Source of the DNA: Cytidiella melzeri | Lineage: Eukaryota > Basidiomycota > Agaricomycetes > Polyporales > Irpicaceae | Length of the DNA: 64,000 nucleotides | Reading direction: 5' to 3' | Assembly (NCBI GenBank): GCA_022592445.1 | Contig: JABYQR010000259.1 | Location: forward strand, 1 to 64,000 | In this document: positions 44,144 to 54,301 of the stretch, one piece after another | Layout: each line of letters starts with the position of its first letter | Numbering within the stretch: position 1 is the stretch's first letter | Translations under genes and position numbers: made by a program | The notes under the pieces: generated by a model | Told to the model about the DNA's origin: nothing | The model's input: only the letters and a program-made list of their open reading frames with translations | The model's database searches: none

Positions 44144-44923
44144 ATGCCTCTTTCCCGCTTCATCGCTGCTAGGTCTGGTTGCAAGGCTCCCTACTCCATC
44201 CCTGTGCGCAACGAAGTCACAGGACTTCAGGAACGCCTTACAGTCTCCAAGGAGACTCTCGACAAGTTCAAGGATGCTGGCAAGCCTCGCTGGCTCAAGT
44301 ATCCCGACAACAAGCCCCTCATCAAGAGGATTGACCTCGAGAACCAGGCTCGTACCACCATCGAGCATGAAGAGAACCAGGCTCGCATGAGTCAGGTCTC
44401 TCAACTCATGTCTCAACTCAGTCTTCTCGATCGTATCGAGAAGCAAGAGAAGAAGGAAGCTGAAAAGCTTTCTCTTCTCCAACGTATCGAGGAGCGTAAC
44501 CAACGCGCTTACATCCCCACTCCCAATCCGCTCCCTGCTTCTCTCCACTTCCGTAAAACGAAGCTTATGCTTTGTCAACAGGAATTCGAACCAATGGTCA
44601 CAGCAGCTTGCCAACGGCTTGAGCCTGTGCTCAAGAAGTTGCATGCATCTTTCGCGAGTGGTGGGCAATCTTCTAGCCACCAGCTCAACACTCGTCGAGA
44701 AAAAGCACAGCTGCTGATCGGTCGTGTCTTCATGATCGAACAGTGGTTCAAGGAGAATCACACGGATAAGATGTCAAATAGGGAATGGAGAATGCTAAAA
44801 AAGGACTTAAAGAGTTTAGGCAGGATTAGCTTTGTAGACATACATCAAAGATGGGGTTATATCCTAGAGTTACTAGAAGGGCTGTTCGACATGAACGCCT
44901 TTGTATATGCGGAAATGGAATAG
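44144..44923 (+). CDS. Family A ORF0 (259 residues), upstream of gag
   Basis: An intact frame from ATG 44144 (CACCATGCC context) to TAG at 44921-44923. The protein is helical and charged. A long coiled-coil-like stretch (about residues 70-125, with SQLMSQLSLLDRIEKQ) is followed by a C-terminal domain with FEPMVTAACQRLEPVLKKLH and REWRMLKKDLKSLGRISF. The latter aligns with DREWQLLDWGCKAIGKISF of family B ORF0, and FEPMVTA with FKPKLTAV. It lies before gag in both families. No known domain is recognised; it is not gag-like, since a separate gag with a zinc knuckle follows. It may act in RNA packaging or assembly, which is speculation. Confidence 0.7.
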   Translation: MPLSRFIAARSGCKAPYSIPVRNEVTGLQERLTVSKETLDKFKDAGKPRWLKYPDNKPLIKRIDLENQARTTIEHEENQARMSQVSQLMSQLSLLDRIEKQEKKEAEKLSLLQRIEERNQRAYIPTPNPLPASLHFRKTKLMLCQQEFEPMVTAACQRLEPVLKKLHASFASGGQSSSHQLNTRREKAQLLIGRVFMIEQWFKENHTDKMSNREWRMLKKDLKSLGRISFVDIHQRWGYILELLEGLFDMNAFVYAEME

Positions 44924-45093
44924 AATGTATGGGCTGACAAGCCTCATTTTACTCGGTGACAATTTCCTGAAAAGGATTTAAAGTGTGAAAACAACTCTGA
45001 CAAGAGTTCAATGTGTGAAAAGTGGTGTTTCTCTTCTTCTTATACTAGAAATAGTATTACGCTTATCCTTTGCTAACTAAGAAATTAGAAGCA

Positions 45094-48000
45094 ATGGCCA
45101 CTCAGTCCAATGCCAGATCCAGCGCTGCCCCCGCTGCTAACCTCACCCATTCTGTTCCTTTTGGCAAGATTACGCCAATTGTTTATAACCCTTCGGTCGA
45201 GAACTTCGAGCAGCACATATTCCATAACCTCAACATAGCCCAAAGGGCCTTCACTCGCACAGTTGAGGGAGAAGCAACTACGACCATCGTTCACAATATG
45301 ATGAATCAGATGGTTCTCATATGGAACAATCAGCTGTCGTTGTTGGAGGATAACCTCCAGGAATACGTCGATAAGGTCGCTCAAGAGCTTTACTCACAAT
45401 GTGCTGCAGACACACAAGTTCAGCGAATGGACACTGACCTCGACATGGTCAAGACAACAATCAAAAATGTGGTCAATCAGATCAATCAGTTTCCCTTGTC
45501 TCAAGGACAAGGAGGATCCTCGCGCCAGCCCAAAATTGGCAAACCCCCGGAGTTCAACGGCACCGATGGCAAGGTCAAGTTTAACGAGTGGTTGAACAAG
45601 ATCTCTCTGTGGCTGGTCCACGAGAACGTTGCTACTGACAGGCAACGTATTGCCGTTGCAATGAACCGGCTCTCAGGCGCGGCGGCTCAATACATGGAGC
45701 CGTGGATCAAGAAGTTGACAAAGGGTCAGACAATTGGAACGTGGGAAGCGTTCGAGAATGAGCTCAAGGTACAGTACGGACAAAGGGACGACAAGGAGGG
45801 TGCTCGAAAGGAGCTCAATGCCTTGTTCAACAACACGGATCTGGCTCACAAGAACTTTGTCAAGTAAGCAGAACGTTTCCGTACACTTGGCAGACTCTCA
45901 GGATACGAAGACGACTTGCTTATTCATAAGCTCAAGCACGTCATCGAGAAGGACATGCGGCTGGCTATGATTGGAAAAGATGAGAATCAAATTCCGACTA
46001 CTTGGCCCCAGTTCCTCAACCTCTTGTTGGATATCCACAAGAAGGTTTATCCTGAGAAAGCACAGGGCCAGATCTTTGCGAAAGAGAAGGATACATCCAC
46101 TCCTATGGAGGTGGACGCTGCGGATAAGAAGAAAAAGAAGAATGAGAAGCGGAACAAGGGCAAGGGCAAGGAGGTGAACTCGACTGAAAAGTCGGAGAAG
46201 TTCTGCCACATCCATAAGTCAAAAGGACATAACATGGATGAGTGCAACCTCAACGGCCTAAAGAAGAAGCCCAATGAGAAGAAGAAGGAAGGGAAGAAGG
46301 ATGGCAAGTCTTTGGCACCAAAGAAGATTCGGGCAGCAGATGCCGAGGACTCAGGGACGGACAGCGAGGCAGATACCCCTAAAGCCTCGTCGTCTAAGAC
46401 GAAAAACATTAATACCGCGCGCCTAGAGTTGGCGGCTCACATAGAGGAGGTTCCAACTGAAGATGATGAACCTTCGACTCCTCACCCGTCCCCTGACAAG
46501 GGTAAAGGGAAAAAGCCGACCAAGGGCAAGGATTTTTTTTCGAAGCGTCATGTGACTCCCTGCGAACATGAACGCTTAGGCCTTGATACCCTCAATCTTT
46601 GTACCGTGGATACTGTCAAAAATGTAGCACGTTCAAAGAATTCATTTTTTCTACCGGTTACTATTTGGGTATATGGAAAGAAAGTGCAGGTCGAAGCTCT
46701 GGTAGATTCAGGAGCCACAACCACGTTCATCAGTAAGTCAGTGGTTGAAAGTAACAATCTGGTCACAAATCAACTGGCATCACCGTTTAACGTCATCAAC
46801 GTCGACAGTACTCCCAATAAAGATGGTCAAATCACTCATTCAGTACGTGCATACCTAGAAATAGGTTCGCACAGGGCAAGACAACACATGCTTGTTACTG
46901 ATCTCGGTAGTAAACAAATGATTATCGGGATGACCTTCTTACGCCGCCACAATCCGGAGATAGATTGGGCCAATGGCGAGTGGAGATTTACCAGATGTCC
47001 TGAACTCTGTGCCCCAAGAGCTCGTAAAAACATCACTGTAACTCAAGAAGAGATTGATGAACTTGAGTTACCTAAGGGACGTTCAGTGTCAGACAACCTG
47101 GACGGAATAGGAAGTGTCGACCCGGACAACCCTCACATCCACTGGATCGACTTAGACGATCCAGAAGACCAAGAAATAGCAGAAATAATCGCTGAACTTT
47201 CTGGAATGGAAGATGAGGGCTTTGAAGACGGCTTTGACGAACAAGAATCCGTCAATTGGAAGCCATTAGTACCAAAATATCTTGGGAATTTGGTGATGTC
47301 TTTTCAAAGAAAAAATCAGAGCGCATGCCGTTACGCAAACCGTACGATCACGTGATTGAATTTGAGGAAGGTGCCTCCCTTCCCAAAGCAGCTAAACTAT
47401 ACCCGCTGTCTTCAATGGAAAAGAATTCTCTAGATCAATGGATCGAAGAGGAACTCCGAAAAGGTTACATCCGCAAATCGAAAAGTCCGATTGCAGCACC
47501 TGTGTTCTTCGTCAAGAAGAAGATGGCTCGTTGCGCCTTGTGCAAGACTACCGAAAACTGAACGACATCACGGTGAAAAACCGGTACCCCATACCTTACA
47601 TCAACATTTAATCAATTCGTTAAGCAAGGCTAAGGTCTTCTCCAAGATTGATCTTGGATGGGGATACAATAACGTCGCATCCGAAAGGGTGACGAATGGA
47701 AGACGGCGTTCATCACACACCGTGGCCTCTTCGAAGCCAAGGTGATGTATTTCGGTTTCAGCAACACACCTGCAACGTTCCAAGCCATGATGAATGAAAT
47801 TCTGAGTATTTGGATCTTAGAAGGACATGTCATGGTGTATCTCGACGACATCCTCATCTTCACGGAAGACAAGAAGGAAACCGTTGCATCACACAGGAAG
47901 TGCTCAAGCGTCTACGCGAGAACGATCTATTTGCCAAACCGGAAAAATGCTTTTTTGAAAAAGATTGCATTGAGTACCTAGGCATGATCATTTCTCACGG

Positions 48001-50216
48001 ACATATCGAGATGGATCCAGCCAAACTCACCGGAGTTACTGAGTGGCCGCGACCTGAAAAGGTTAAGCAAGTCCAAGCCTTCTTAGGCTTCGCCAACTTC
48101 TATCGGCGTTTCATTAAGGACTTTGCTAAACACGCAAAACTGCTCACTATTCTGACAAAGAAGGACCAACCCTGGATCTGGAAAGATGCTCAGGAACAGG
48201 CCTTCCAAAGTCTGAAACAGGCTTTTACGTCAGCACCTATTCTGAGGATACCAGATGACAAAAACCCTTTCCGTCTGGAAACAGACGCTAGCGACTTTGC
48301 TACAGGAGCGGTACTATCACAACTGGATCCAGGTGACAAGCTGTGGCATCCAGTAGCCTTCTACTCTAAACATGAACGTAACTATGAGATATACAATAAA
48401 GAGTTGTTGGCTATTATCCGCGCCCTGGAAGAGTATTGTCAACATCTGGAGGGACATCCGATTACCGTAGAAATATGGTCGGATCACCAAAACCTGACAT
48501 ATTTCAGGAATGCCCAGAAGCTGACTCAGAGACAAGCGCGATGGGCGTTATACCTCACGCGATTCAATTTCGTGCTCCGGCACAAACCCGGAAAGACCAT
48601 GCTTACCGCAGATCCTCTGTCCAGGAGTCCAGATCATGAAGAGGGGGTAAATTCCGATAATGAGGACAAAATTCTCCTTAAACCCGAGTTTTTTGCCATC
48701 TCTGCTATTGAAAACTCTCATGACTCGCCTATCAACGACGATGAAATCCTAAGACGGGTCAAGGAAGCACTCATGAACGACGAAGTTACCAAGGACTATC
48801 AGCAGTTACTTAACTCTGGTCCTAGGGAGTTCAAGAAATCACTAGAGGAATGGAATTTTGAGAACGGATTACTCCTATACCGTGGAAAAGTCTACATCCC
48901 CAAAGATCAGAAATTAGATCTGAGACACCAAATCATCCAGATGCATCACAATCTACCTTCTGCCGGACATCCTGGCAGATGGAAAACGTACGAACTGATC
49001 TCGAGAAACTACTGGTGGCCAGGTTTAACCACCGATGTCAAGAAATACGTGACAGGCTGTGACACATGTCAGCGGATGAAGACTCGTCCGCAACAGCCTT
49101 ATGGACCACTCATCCCTAATCCGGTTCCGGCAGAACCATGGAATATCATGACTGTTGACTTGATTACTCAGTTACCGGAGTCTGATGACTTCAATGCTAT
49201 TTGCGTAGTCGTAGACCGCCTCACTAAAAGGGCGCACTTCTTCCCTATCGTAAACGGGTTCTCGGCGAAAGATCTTGCAGCTCTACTCTACGAGAGAGTC
49301 TGGACCCTTCACGGGTTACCTTTGCAAATAATTTCTGACCGAGGTCCACAATTCGCAGCAGATTTATGCCAGGAATGGTGTAAAATGCTAGGGATAGAAT
49401 GTACGATGACTACTGCATATCATCCGCAAACTGATGGTCAAACTGAACGGGTTAATCAAACACTTGAACAGTACCTGCGTTGTTATGTCGATCAACTACA
49501 TGACGACTGGGCTAGATTGCTCAGCTCGGCTGAGTTCGCATACAACAATGCAGCGCACAAGGGAACTAAGCACTCGCCTTTTTACCTCGAATACGGCAGA
49601 CACCCTAGAGCTGGTCCAACGCTCACTAAGGACCTGAAAAGGTCTGACATGAATGACATCATGTGGAACCGCTTGCAAGCTCAAGAGCATGCTAAGGCGG
49701 CGTTACAACTTGCGGCTGAACGCATGAAGTGGTACTATGACAAGCACGTCCAGAAGGTCCCCTTCAACGAAGGCGATCAGGTCATGCTAGATCTGAGAGA
49801 CTACCAAAATCTGACATAAGCTGTCAGCCAAGTACTATGGCCCATTCAAGATTGCTGAAAAGCTTTCGCCGGTCACATTCAGACTGGAATGGCCCGAACG
49901 TTCACCAAGATACACCCTGTATTCCATGCAAGCAAGTTGGTACCGTACAACGAACCTGAATTTGAAGGCCAAAAGCTGGAGATGCCTCCGCCAGATATCA
50001 TCGACGGAGAAGAAGAATACGAAGTCGAGAAGATTCTCAAGTCAAGACTACAGGTCGTGCCAAAAAGCTTCAGTATTACATACGCTGGAAAGGCTACGGA
50101 CCAACGACGACACGTGGGAACCTGTAGAAAACATCACGCACGCTCAAGAAGCGATCAAGAAATTCTACGACCATCATCCCCGAGCTATCCGCTCAGCTAC
50201 AATCTACTGTGTATAA
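45094..50216 (+). pseudogene. Family A gag-pol polyprotein with chromodomain
   Basis: Gag starts at ATG 45094. TAA at 45865-45867 interrupts it (FVK*AERFR, where Tyr would fit). A zinc knuckle of C-x2-H-x4-H-x4-C form (FCHIHKSKGHNMDEC) lies near 46200. The protease has ALVDSGATTTFIS (about 46697). The reverse transcriptase is split by frameshifts near 47286, 47525, 47560-47740 and 47870; its VYLDDIL active-site motif lies near 47839. From 47880 to 49819 one frame holds the RT thumb, RNase H (LETDASDFATG), integrase zinc finger (CDTCQ) and core (TVDLITQLP, SDRGPQF, ERVNQ). A stop at 49817-49819 and a further shift near 50055 break the C-terminal domain and chromodomain (EEYEVEKIL, then DDTWEPVENIT). 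Gag and pol are in one frame. Confidence 0.92.
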
Positions 50217-50450
50217 GTTACGAACAACACACCAAGGATCATCCACAATCCAATGACGCAACCGAGGAGGGTACGGACTAGACTACCATCAGCCAATGAG
50301 GTGTAACCCCGTCAGGGCGTCGGTAGAAGCCGCTAGAGTCACTCGGAACTGCTTAGGCACCCTCTTGACAATGGTGAAAAAGTGGACTCAATGACCAAGG
50401 TGTTCGTTCAAAACTCTTTGCACGGAGTTCAAAGCAAGAAGGGGGGGTAA

Positions 50451-51152
50451 TGTCACAGATTTTCAATGTTTCTACAAGACTTGCCTTACCAGGCAACGGT
50501 ATTATTGGGAATATTTAAGCGCTTGTCAAGCGCTTATCCGGCGTCTATTTAGGTGCTTATCCAGCGCTTATCTGGCGCTTATCAGGCGCTTATTCCGGCG
50601 CTATTCTCAGTGCCTATCAATTGATGCGCTGATGCGCCTCCTGTCTCTGATGCGCTGATGCGCTCCTTTCCTTATCTGTGTATCACATGATAGAACTCTC
50701 TGGAACCTTGTGGAACATGCTGGAACTATGATGTCATAGTATAGAACATTCCATTAGATGATGTCATAGTTCTTAGAACCTTCTGGAAAGTCTAGCCTTG
50801 TCTTAGAACAAGCTAGAACAAGTCTAGCCTTGGACTGGGTCATGGGGTCAGGTCATGGGGACAATTGCTATTGGTTGATTATTGAAGTGGCACCACTAGG
50901 GCATAGGGCATGCTTAGTAAGGTAGATTACTTCGCTTACTCATGTAGGTATTAGGGGTCTTAGGGTAGTACCTGGGGTCCTCCCCTTCATGTATATATAG
51001 AGGCACTCCTGAGGGATATCCCCTCAGTCTTATCCACTCTGTTGAATCAGGACTACTCAGTACCCACCAGTACTTGCTCACCACCACTCTAACTCTCTAT
51101 CTCACCACATCCCCCTCAAGTTAACCAACTTATCTGGTGAGTGTAGCATTAC
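50451..51152 (+). repeat. 3' LTR of gypsy family A, cut by element B
   Basis: Starts TGTCACAG after the GGGGGGG-TAA polypurine tract and is collinear with the 5' LTR. It ends at GTGTAGCATTAC where the 5' LTR of element B begins. ATTAC (51148-51152) is the left target duplicate of B. It has fewer GCGCTTATC-type repeats than the 5' LTR. Region 50217-50438 before the tract has no gene. Confidence 0.9.
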
Positions 51153-52054
51153 TGTCGTGGATGGCCCGACTAGCCCTTAATTTTCGCAATTTACCTCTTG
51201 TCTTTATCTGTAAAACTCTGGGCTGCAGCTCAGTTGCAACCTTCTCTGCACAAACTTCTTTGCACGTCTATTAAGCGCCTGTATCACGTGGCTTAGATGC
51301 TCCACACGGTGACGTTACTTGCTACTACGTCACACTGGCATGTGACTTAGCTTAAGTAAGACCACATGGCTACAAACACATGGCTCAGCCCATAGCTAGG
51401 GTTTGACGTCATAGATACCGTTCACATGGACTCCTTTTGTTCTTTCCCTATTGTTCTCTTTATGGAAGGATGTTCTCACAGGTGTGGGAATGGAATACAA
51501 TAGTTGGTCTCCTTTTAGATAGATTCTCTCACAAGTAGAGTTCTTGGCAAGGTCTAGACAATAGCTATTGTTCTCCTTTAGGTAGTTCTTTTGTTCTTCG
51601 TTCACACAGCTTCTTGCAAAGCCTGCCCTTAACATGGTCTGTGCGCAGGTCCCTAAAGTCTATATAAGCAGCTACATGTACGCTCCTAGCCCCCATCTTG
51701 ACCTCTTGGTCTTTACTGGGCTAGGTAAGCCACTCCCTCCTGTACTACATAGCTAGTAGTATTCAATGCTAAATTGGTCTTTACTGGACTACATACCTGC
51801 ATAAGGTTTATAGTTGGTGAGAGAATTGTGCTACACGCCTGCTACCACCTCGTCATCGTCTTCCACTTCGTGTCCCTAGTTGCTGCGTCGAGCTCCGTCT
51901 CCGTGACATTAGGTCGAGATCGTTGTGAATCCCTGGGTTCCCCCATTCCCACTGTTTAAAAAAAGTTTATTCTCGTTTGACGAGTACGTCTCCGGTCTCT
52001 CCATACCGTTGAGCTACTACTTACGTCGCCCGTTTCTACCCCCTGCGTTGTTCA

Positions 52055-52786
52055 GTGCCTAAGGACACGCTCACCCATTTATCCAAGGACCTCACTACCA
52101 ATGAGCCTCAGCTCAAGAGGTGCCTTCCGCCTTCATTCCTTGACGCTCTCGCTGCCAAGCAAAAAAGCGGTCAACCCCATCGCTGGTCTGACAAAGACCT
52201 GGTCGCCATCGCCGACTACGTCTCCAAGAAACCGCCAGTAAAAGGCATCACTCTCACCGTCCCCTTGTACGAGGACAATCAACAACTTCGCGCTTCTGCC
52301 AGAGCATACGGAGAACACATTGCCAAAGAACGTGCTCGCACTCTAGCTGAGCAACGTGTTTACAAGCCCACACTCGCTGAGCGGCTTGCCAAGCTCCCTG
52401 CACCTACTCCCGCTCCCGCAGCACCAAAGCCGGTGCTCCTCGACTTTAAAAAGTTGTCACCGGTTGACCTTGTAGGCATCTTCAAGCCTAAGCTCACCGC
52501 TGTCCGCACCTGACTACAAGCTCTGACAGAGCTTCAAGAACTTCTCCATTGCACAGACCCTGACCACTGTCACACTTTGCTTCACCTCGTCAATAAAGTC
52601 AACCGCTTCCTTAACCGACTTGACAAACTCGCACCAGTCACAGCAGACCGCGAGTGGCAACTCCTAGACTGGGGTTGCAAAGCAATTGGGAAAATCTCAT
52701 TTAAGCAGCTTCGCAAGAACTATAGCACAGTTCTTGCCCAGCTTAACGTAGTTAATAGAGATAGCTACTTCGACTGGATTAGATAG
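52055..52786 (+). pseudogene. Family B ORF0, copy 1
   Basis: The homology begins at a GTG codon at 52055 and runs in one frame to TAG at 52784-52786, with a single in-frame TGA at 52511-52513 (AVRT*LQAL, where the copy at 35857 has CGA for Arg). Conserved blocks are WSDKDLV, KGITLTVP, PTPAPAAPKP, FKPKLTAV, LLHLVNKVNRFL and DREWQLLDWGCKAIGKISF. Three B copies keep the same frame and domain order, so the ORF was under selection when the family was active. No function is known. Confidence 0.72.
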
Positions 52787-53035
52787 TCCAGAAGTTTTGC
52801 CCGCCACGTCTTCAGAATGTTTGATTTGCAATAATTGTATCCATTTCTTCAATCCTATAGCGGTCACAGACGACCACTTTCGAGCCAACAAAGGATCATT
52901 CTACGAGTGTGAAAACCAACCGTGCCCTAATTGATTAAATCAGTGAGACCCCACTGAAGCCATCGAACACGAGTATTACACCGAGACCTACCAAGCACCT
53001 TCCGAAGAAAACGTCGTCTTATCACCAAAGAAGAC

Positions 53036-54301
53036 ATGGATCAGAACCAGCAGAACCAGCAGAACGCTGCTTCCGAGGCCGTCCCAGCTGTCGCCCCAGC
53101 TGCCAATCTGAGCGCCCAGGATATCTTTAACATGTTCGGCATCCTGATGCAAAGAATGGTGGATCTCACCAATCAGGTGGCTGCCTTGGCAGCTGTTCAG
53201 GCACCAGCCGTTGTCGCTGCCACGCACACTTCTCGGGAGAGAAGCATCGTTGAGAAACCGGTCTCCTTCAAGGGAAAAACATTGTCGGAAGCTAGGCTCT
53301 TCCACCACGCGTTCATAGTCTGGGCGCAAAATCAAGGAAAAGCATTCTTCCAGCAAGACGCACAAGGCCAGGTCCGGTTGGACAACAATGGCGCGAGGAT
53401 CTTCGATCCTCACAAGCTCATCACCAGTGCTCTGTCGTTCATGCAAGACGACGCTGCCGACTGGGCTCGCCCTCATATTGAGGAGCTAGCAAACAGCAAA
53501 CCAGCTTTTGGCAACAGCTGGGACACCTTCATTGAGGTGTTCAAAGCCAAATTTGAACCCATTGACGCTGTTATGGAGACAAAGACAAAGATTGCCAATA
53601 TGAAGCAGGGTAATAAGACCTTCGCCACTCATATCTCCAAGTTTGAGACCTGGGCCCCTCGCGCTGGCTGGAGCCAGCAGGACCTCTTCGATCGCCTCAA
53701 GTCAAGCTTGAGCACCGAGTACTTGCAGCGTGTCTCGTACTTCCAAACTCACGCAGCCACCTACGACACACTCAAAGATCAGTGCAAGGCAGCCGATGCC
53801 CAGCTTGCCAACCTCCGCAATAGCACGGGAAAGGTTATGGTGGACAGCTCGTCGGGACACGGCAAGTCCCACCAACAAGCGTTCCGCAATCCCAACGCTA
53901 TGGAGATCGACGCCTCTCGCTTCTCCGCCTCGTTCGAAGCCCTCTTTGCTGGACTAGGAAAGCAGGAGATCTTCCAGAAATGGAAGAAAGAGATGAGCAA
54001 GCGCTGCTCGGTTTGTGGTTTGGAGAATCACAAGAAGAGGGATTCGAAGCACCCTGATGATCCGGTGTGCAATTACTGCGGTGGTACCGGTCATTGGGGG
54101 GCGGTTTGCCTGAAGCGACTTCAAGGCGTCCCTAAGGGACAAAAAGTTGCTGCAACCTCATTGACCTCGTCGACCACTACCCCGGCGAAGCAAGACGCAT
54201 CCAATGACAAAGATGCTAAGATTGCTGCGCTCAAGGACATGCTGGACATCCAGAAGAAGCAAATGGATGAGATGGCAGCAAAAATTAATGCAGTTTTTTG
54301 A
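53036..54301 (+). CDS. Family B gag (421 residues)
   Basis: Intact frame from ATG 53036. A Gln/Ala-rich start is followed by LSAQDIFNMFGIL and the retrotransposon gag (capsid-like) domain with WDTFIEVFKAKFEP and FATHISKFETW. A CCHC zinc knuckle (CNYCGGTGHWGAVC, spacing C-x2-C-x4-H-x4-C) lies near residue 345, and a Lys-rich coiled C terminus ends the protein. Gag assembles the virus-like particle and packages RNA. The stop (54299-54301) is preceded by six T (54293 is the G of GTTTTTTGA), and pol starts in the -1 frame at that point. It is the only full-length gag frame in the window without a stop, though its element is otherwise inactive. Confidence 0.9.
   Translation: MDQNQQNQQNAASEAVPAVAPAANLSAQDIFNMFGILMQRMVDLTNQVAALAAVQAPAVVAATHTSRERSIVEKPVSFKGKTLSEARLFHHAFIVWAQNQGKAFFQQDAQGQVRLDNNGARIFDPHKLITSALSFMQDDAADWARPHIEELANSKPAFGNSWDTFIEVFKAKFEPIDAVMETKTKIANMKQGNKTFATHISKFETWAPRAGWSQQDLFDRLKSSLSTEYLQRVSYFQTHAATYDTLKDQCKAADAQLANLRNSTGKVMVDSSSGHGKSHQQAFRNPNAMEIDASRFSASFEALFAGLGKQEIFQKWKKEMSKRCSVCGLENHKKRDSKHPDDPVCNYCGGTGHWGAVCLKRLQGVPKGQKVAATSLTSSTTTPAKQDASNDKDAKIAALKDMLDIQKKQMDEMAAKINAVF

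Larger units (their letters stand above)
42066..51152 (+). mobile_element. Gypsy family A, full-length chromodomain retrotransposon
   Basis: 5' LTR (42066-43564, carrying a nested LTR-B), leader, ORF0 (44144-44923), gag-pol (45094-50216), polypurine tract (AAGGGGGGG, about 50439-50447) and 3' LTR (50451-51152). The 3' LTR was later hit by element B and its last bases (TGTTACA) are displaced to about 57446-57452, inverted. The 5 bp before the 5' LTR are CAAAA (42061-42065). The matching 3' duplicate is not seen, consistent with the later rearrangement. Stops and frameshifts make the copy inactive. Confidence 0.92.

Noticed and set aside
43946..44761. 271-codon minus-strand frame
   Set aside because: It is antisense to family A ORF0, which has an ATG in good context and similarity to the family B ORF0.
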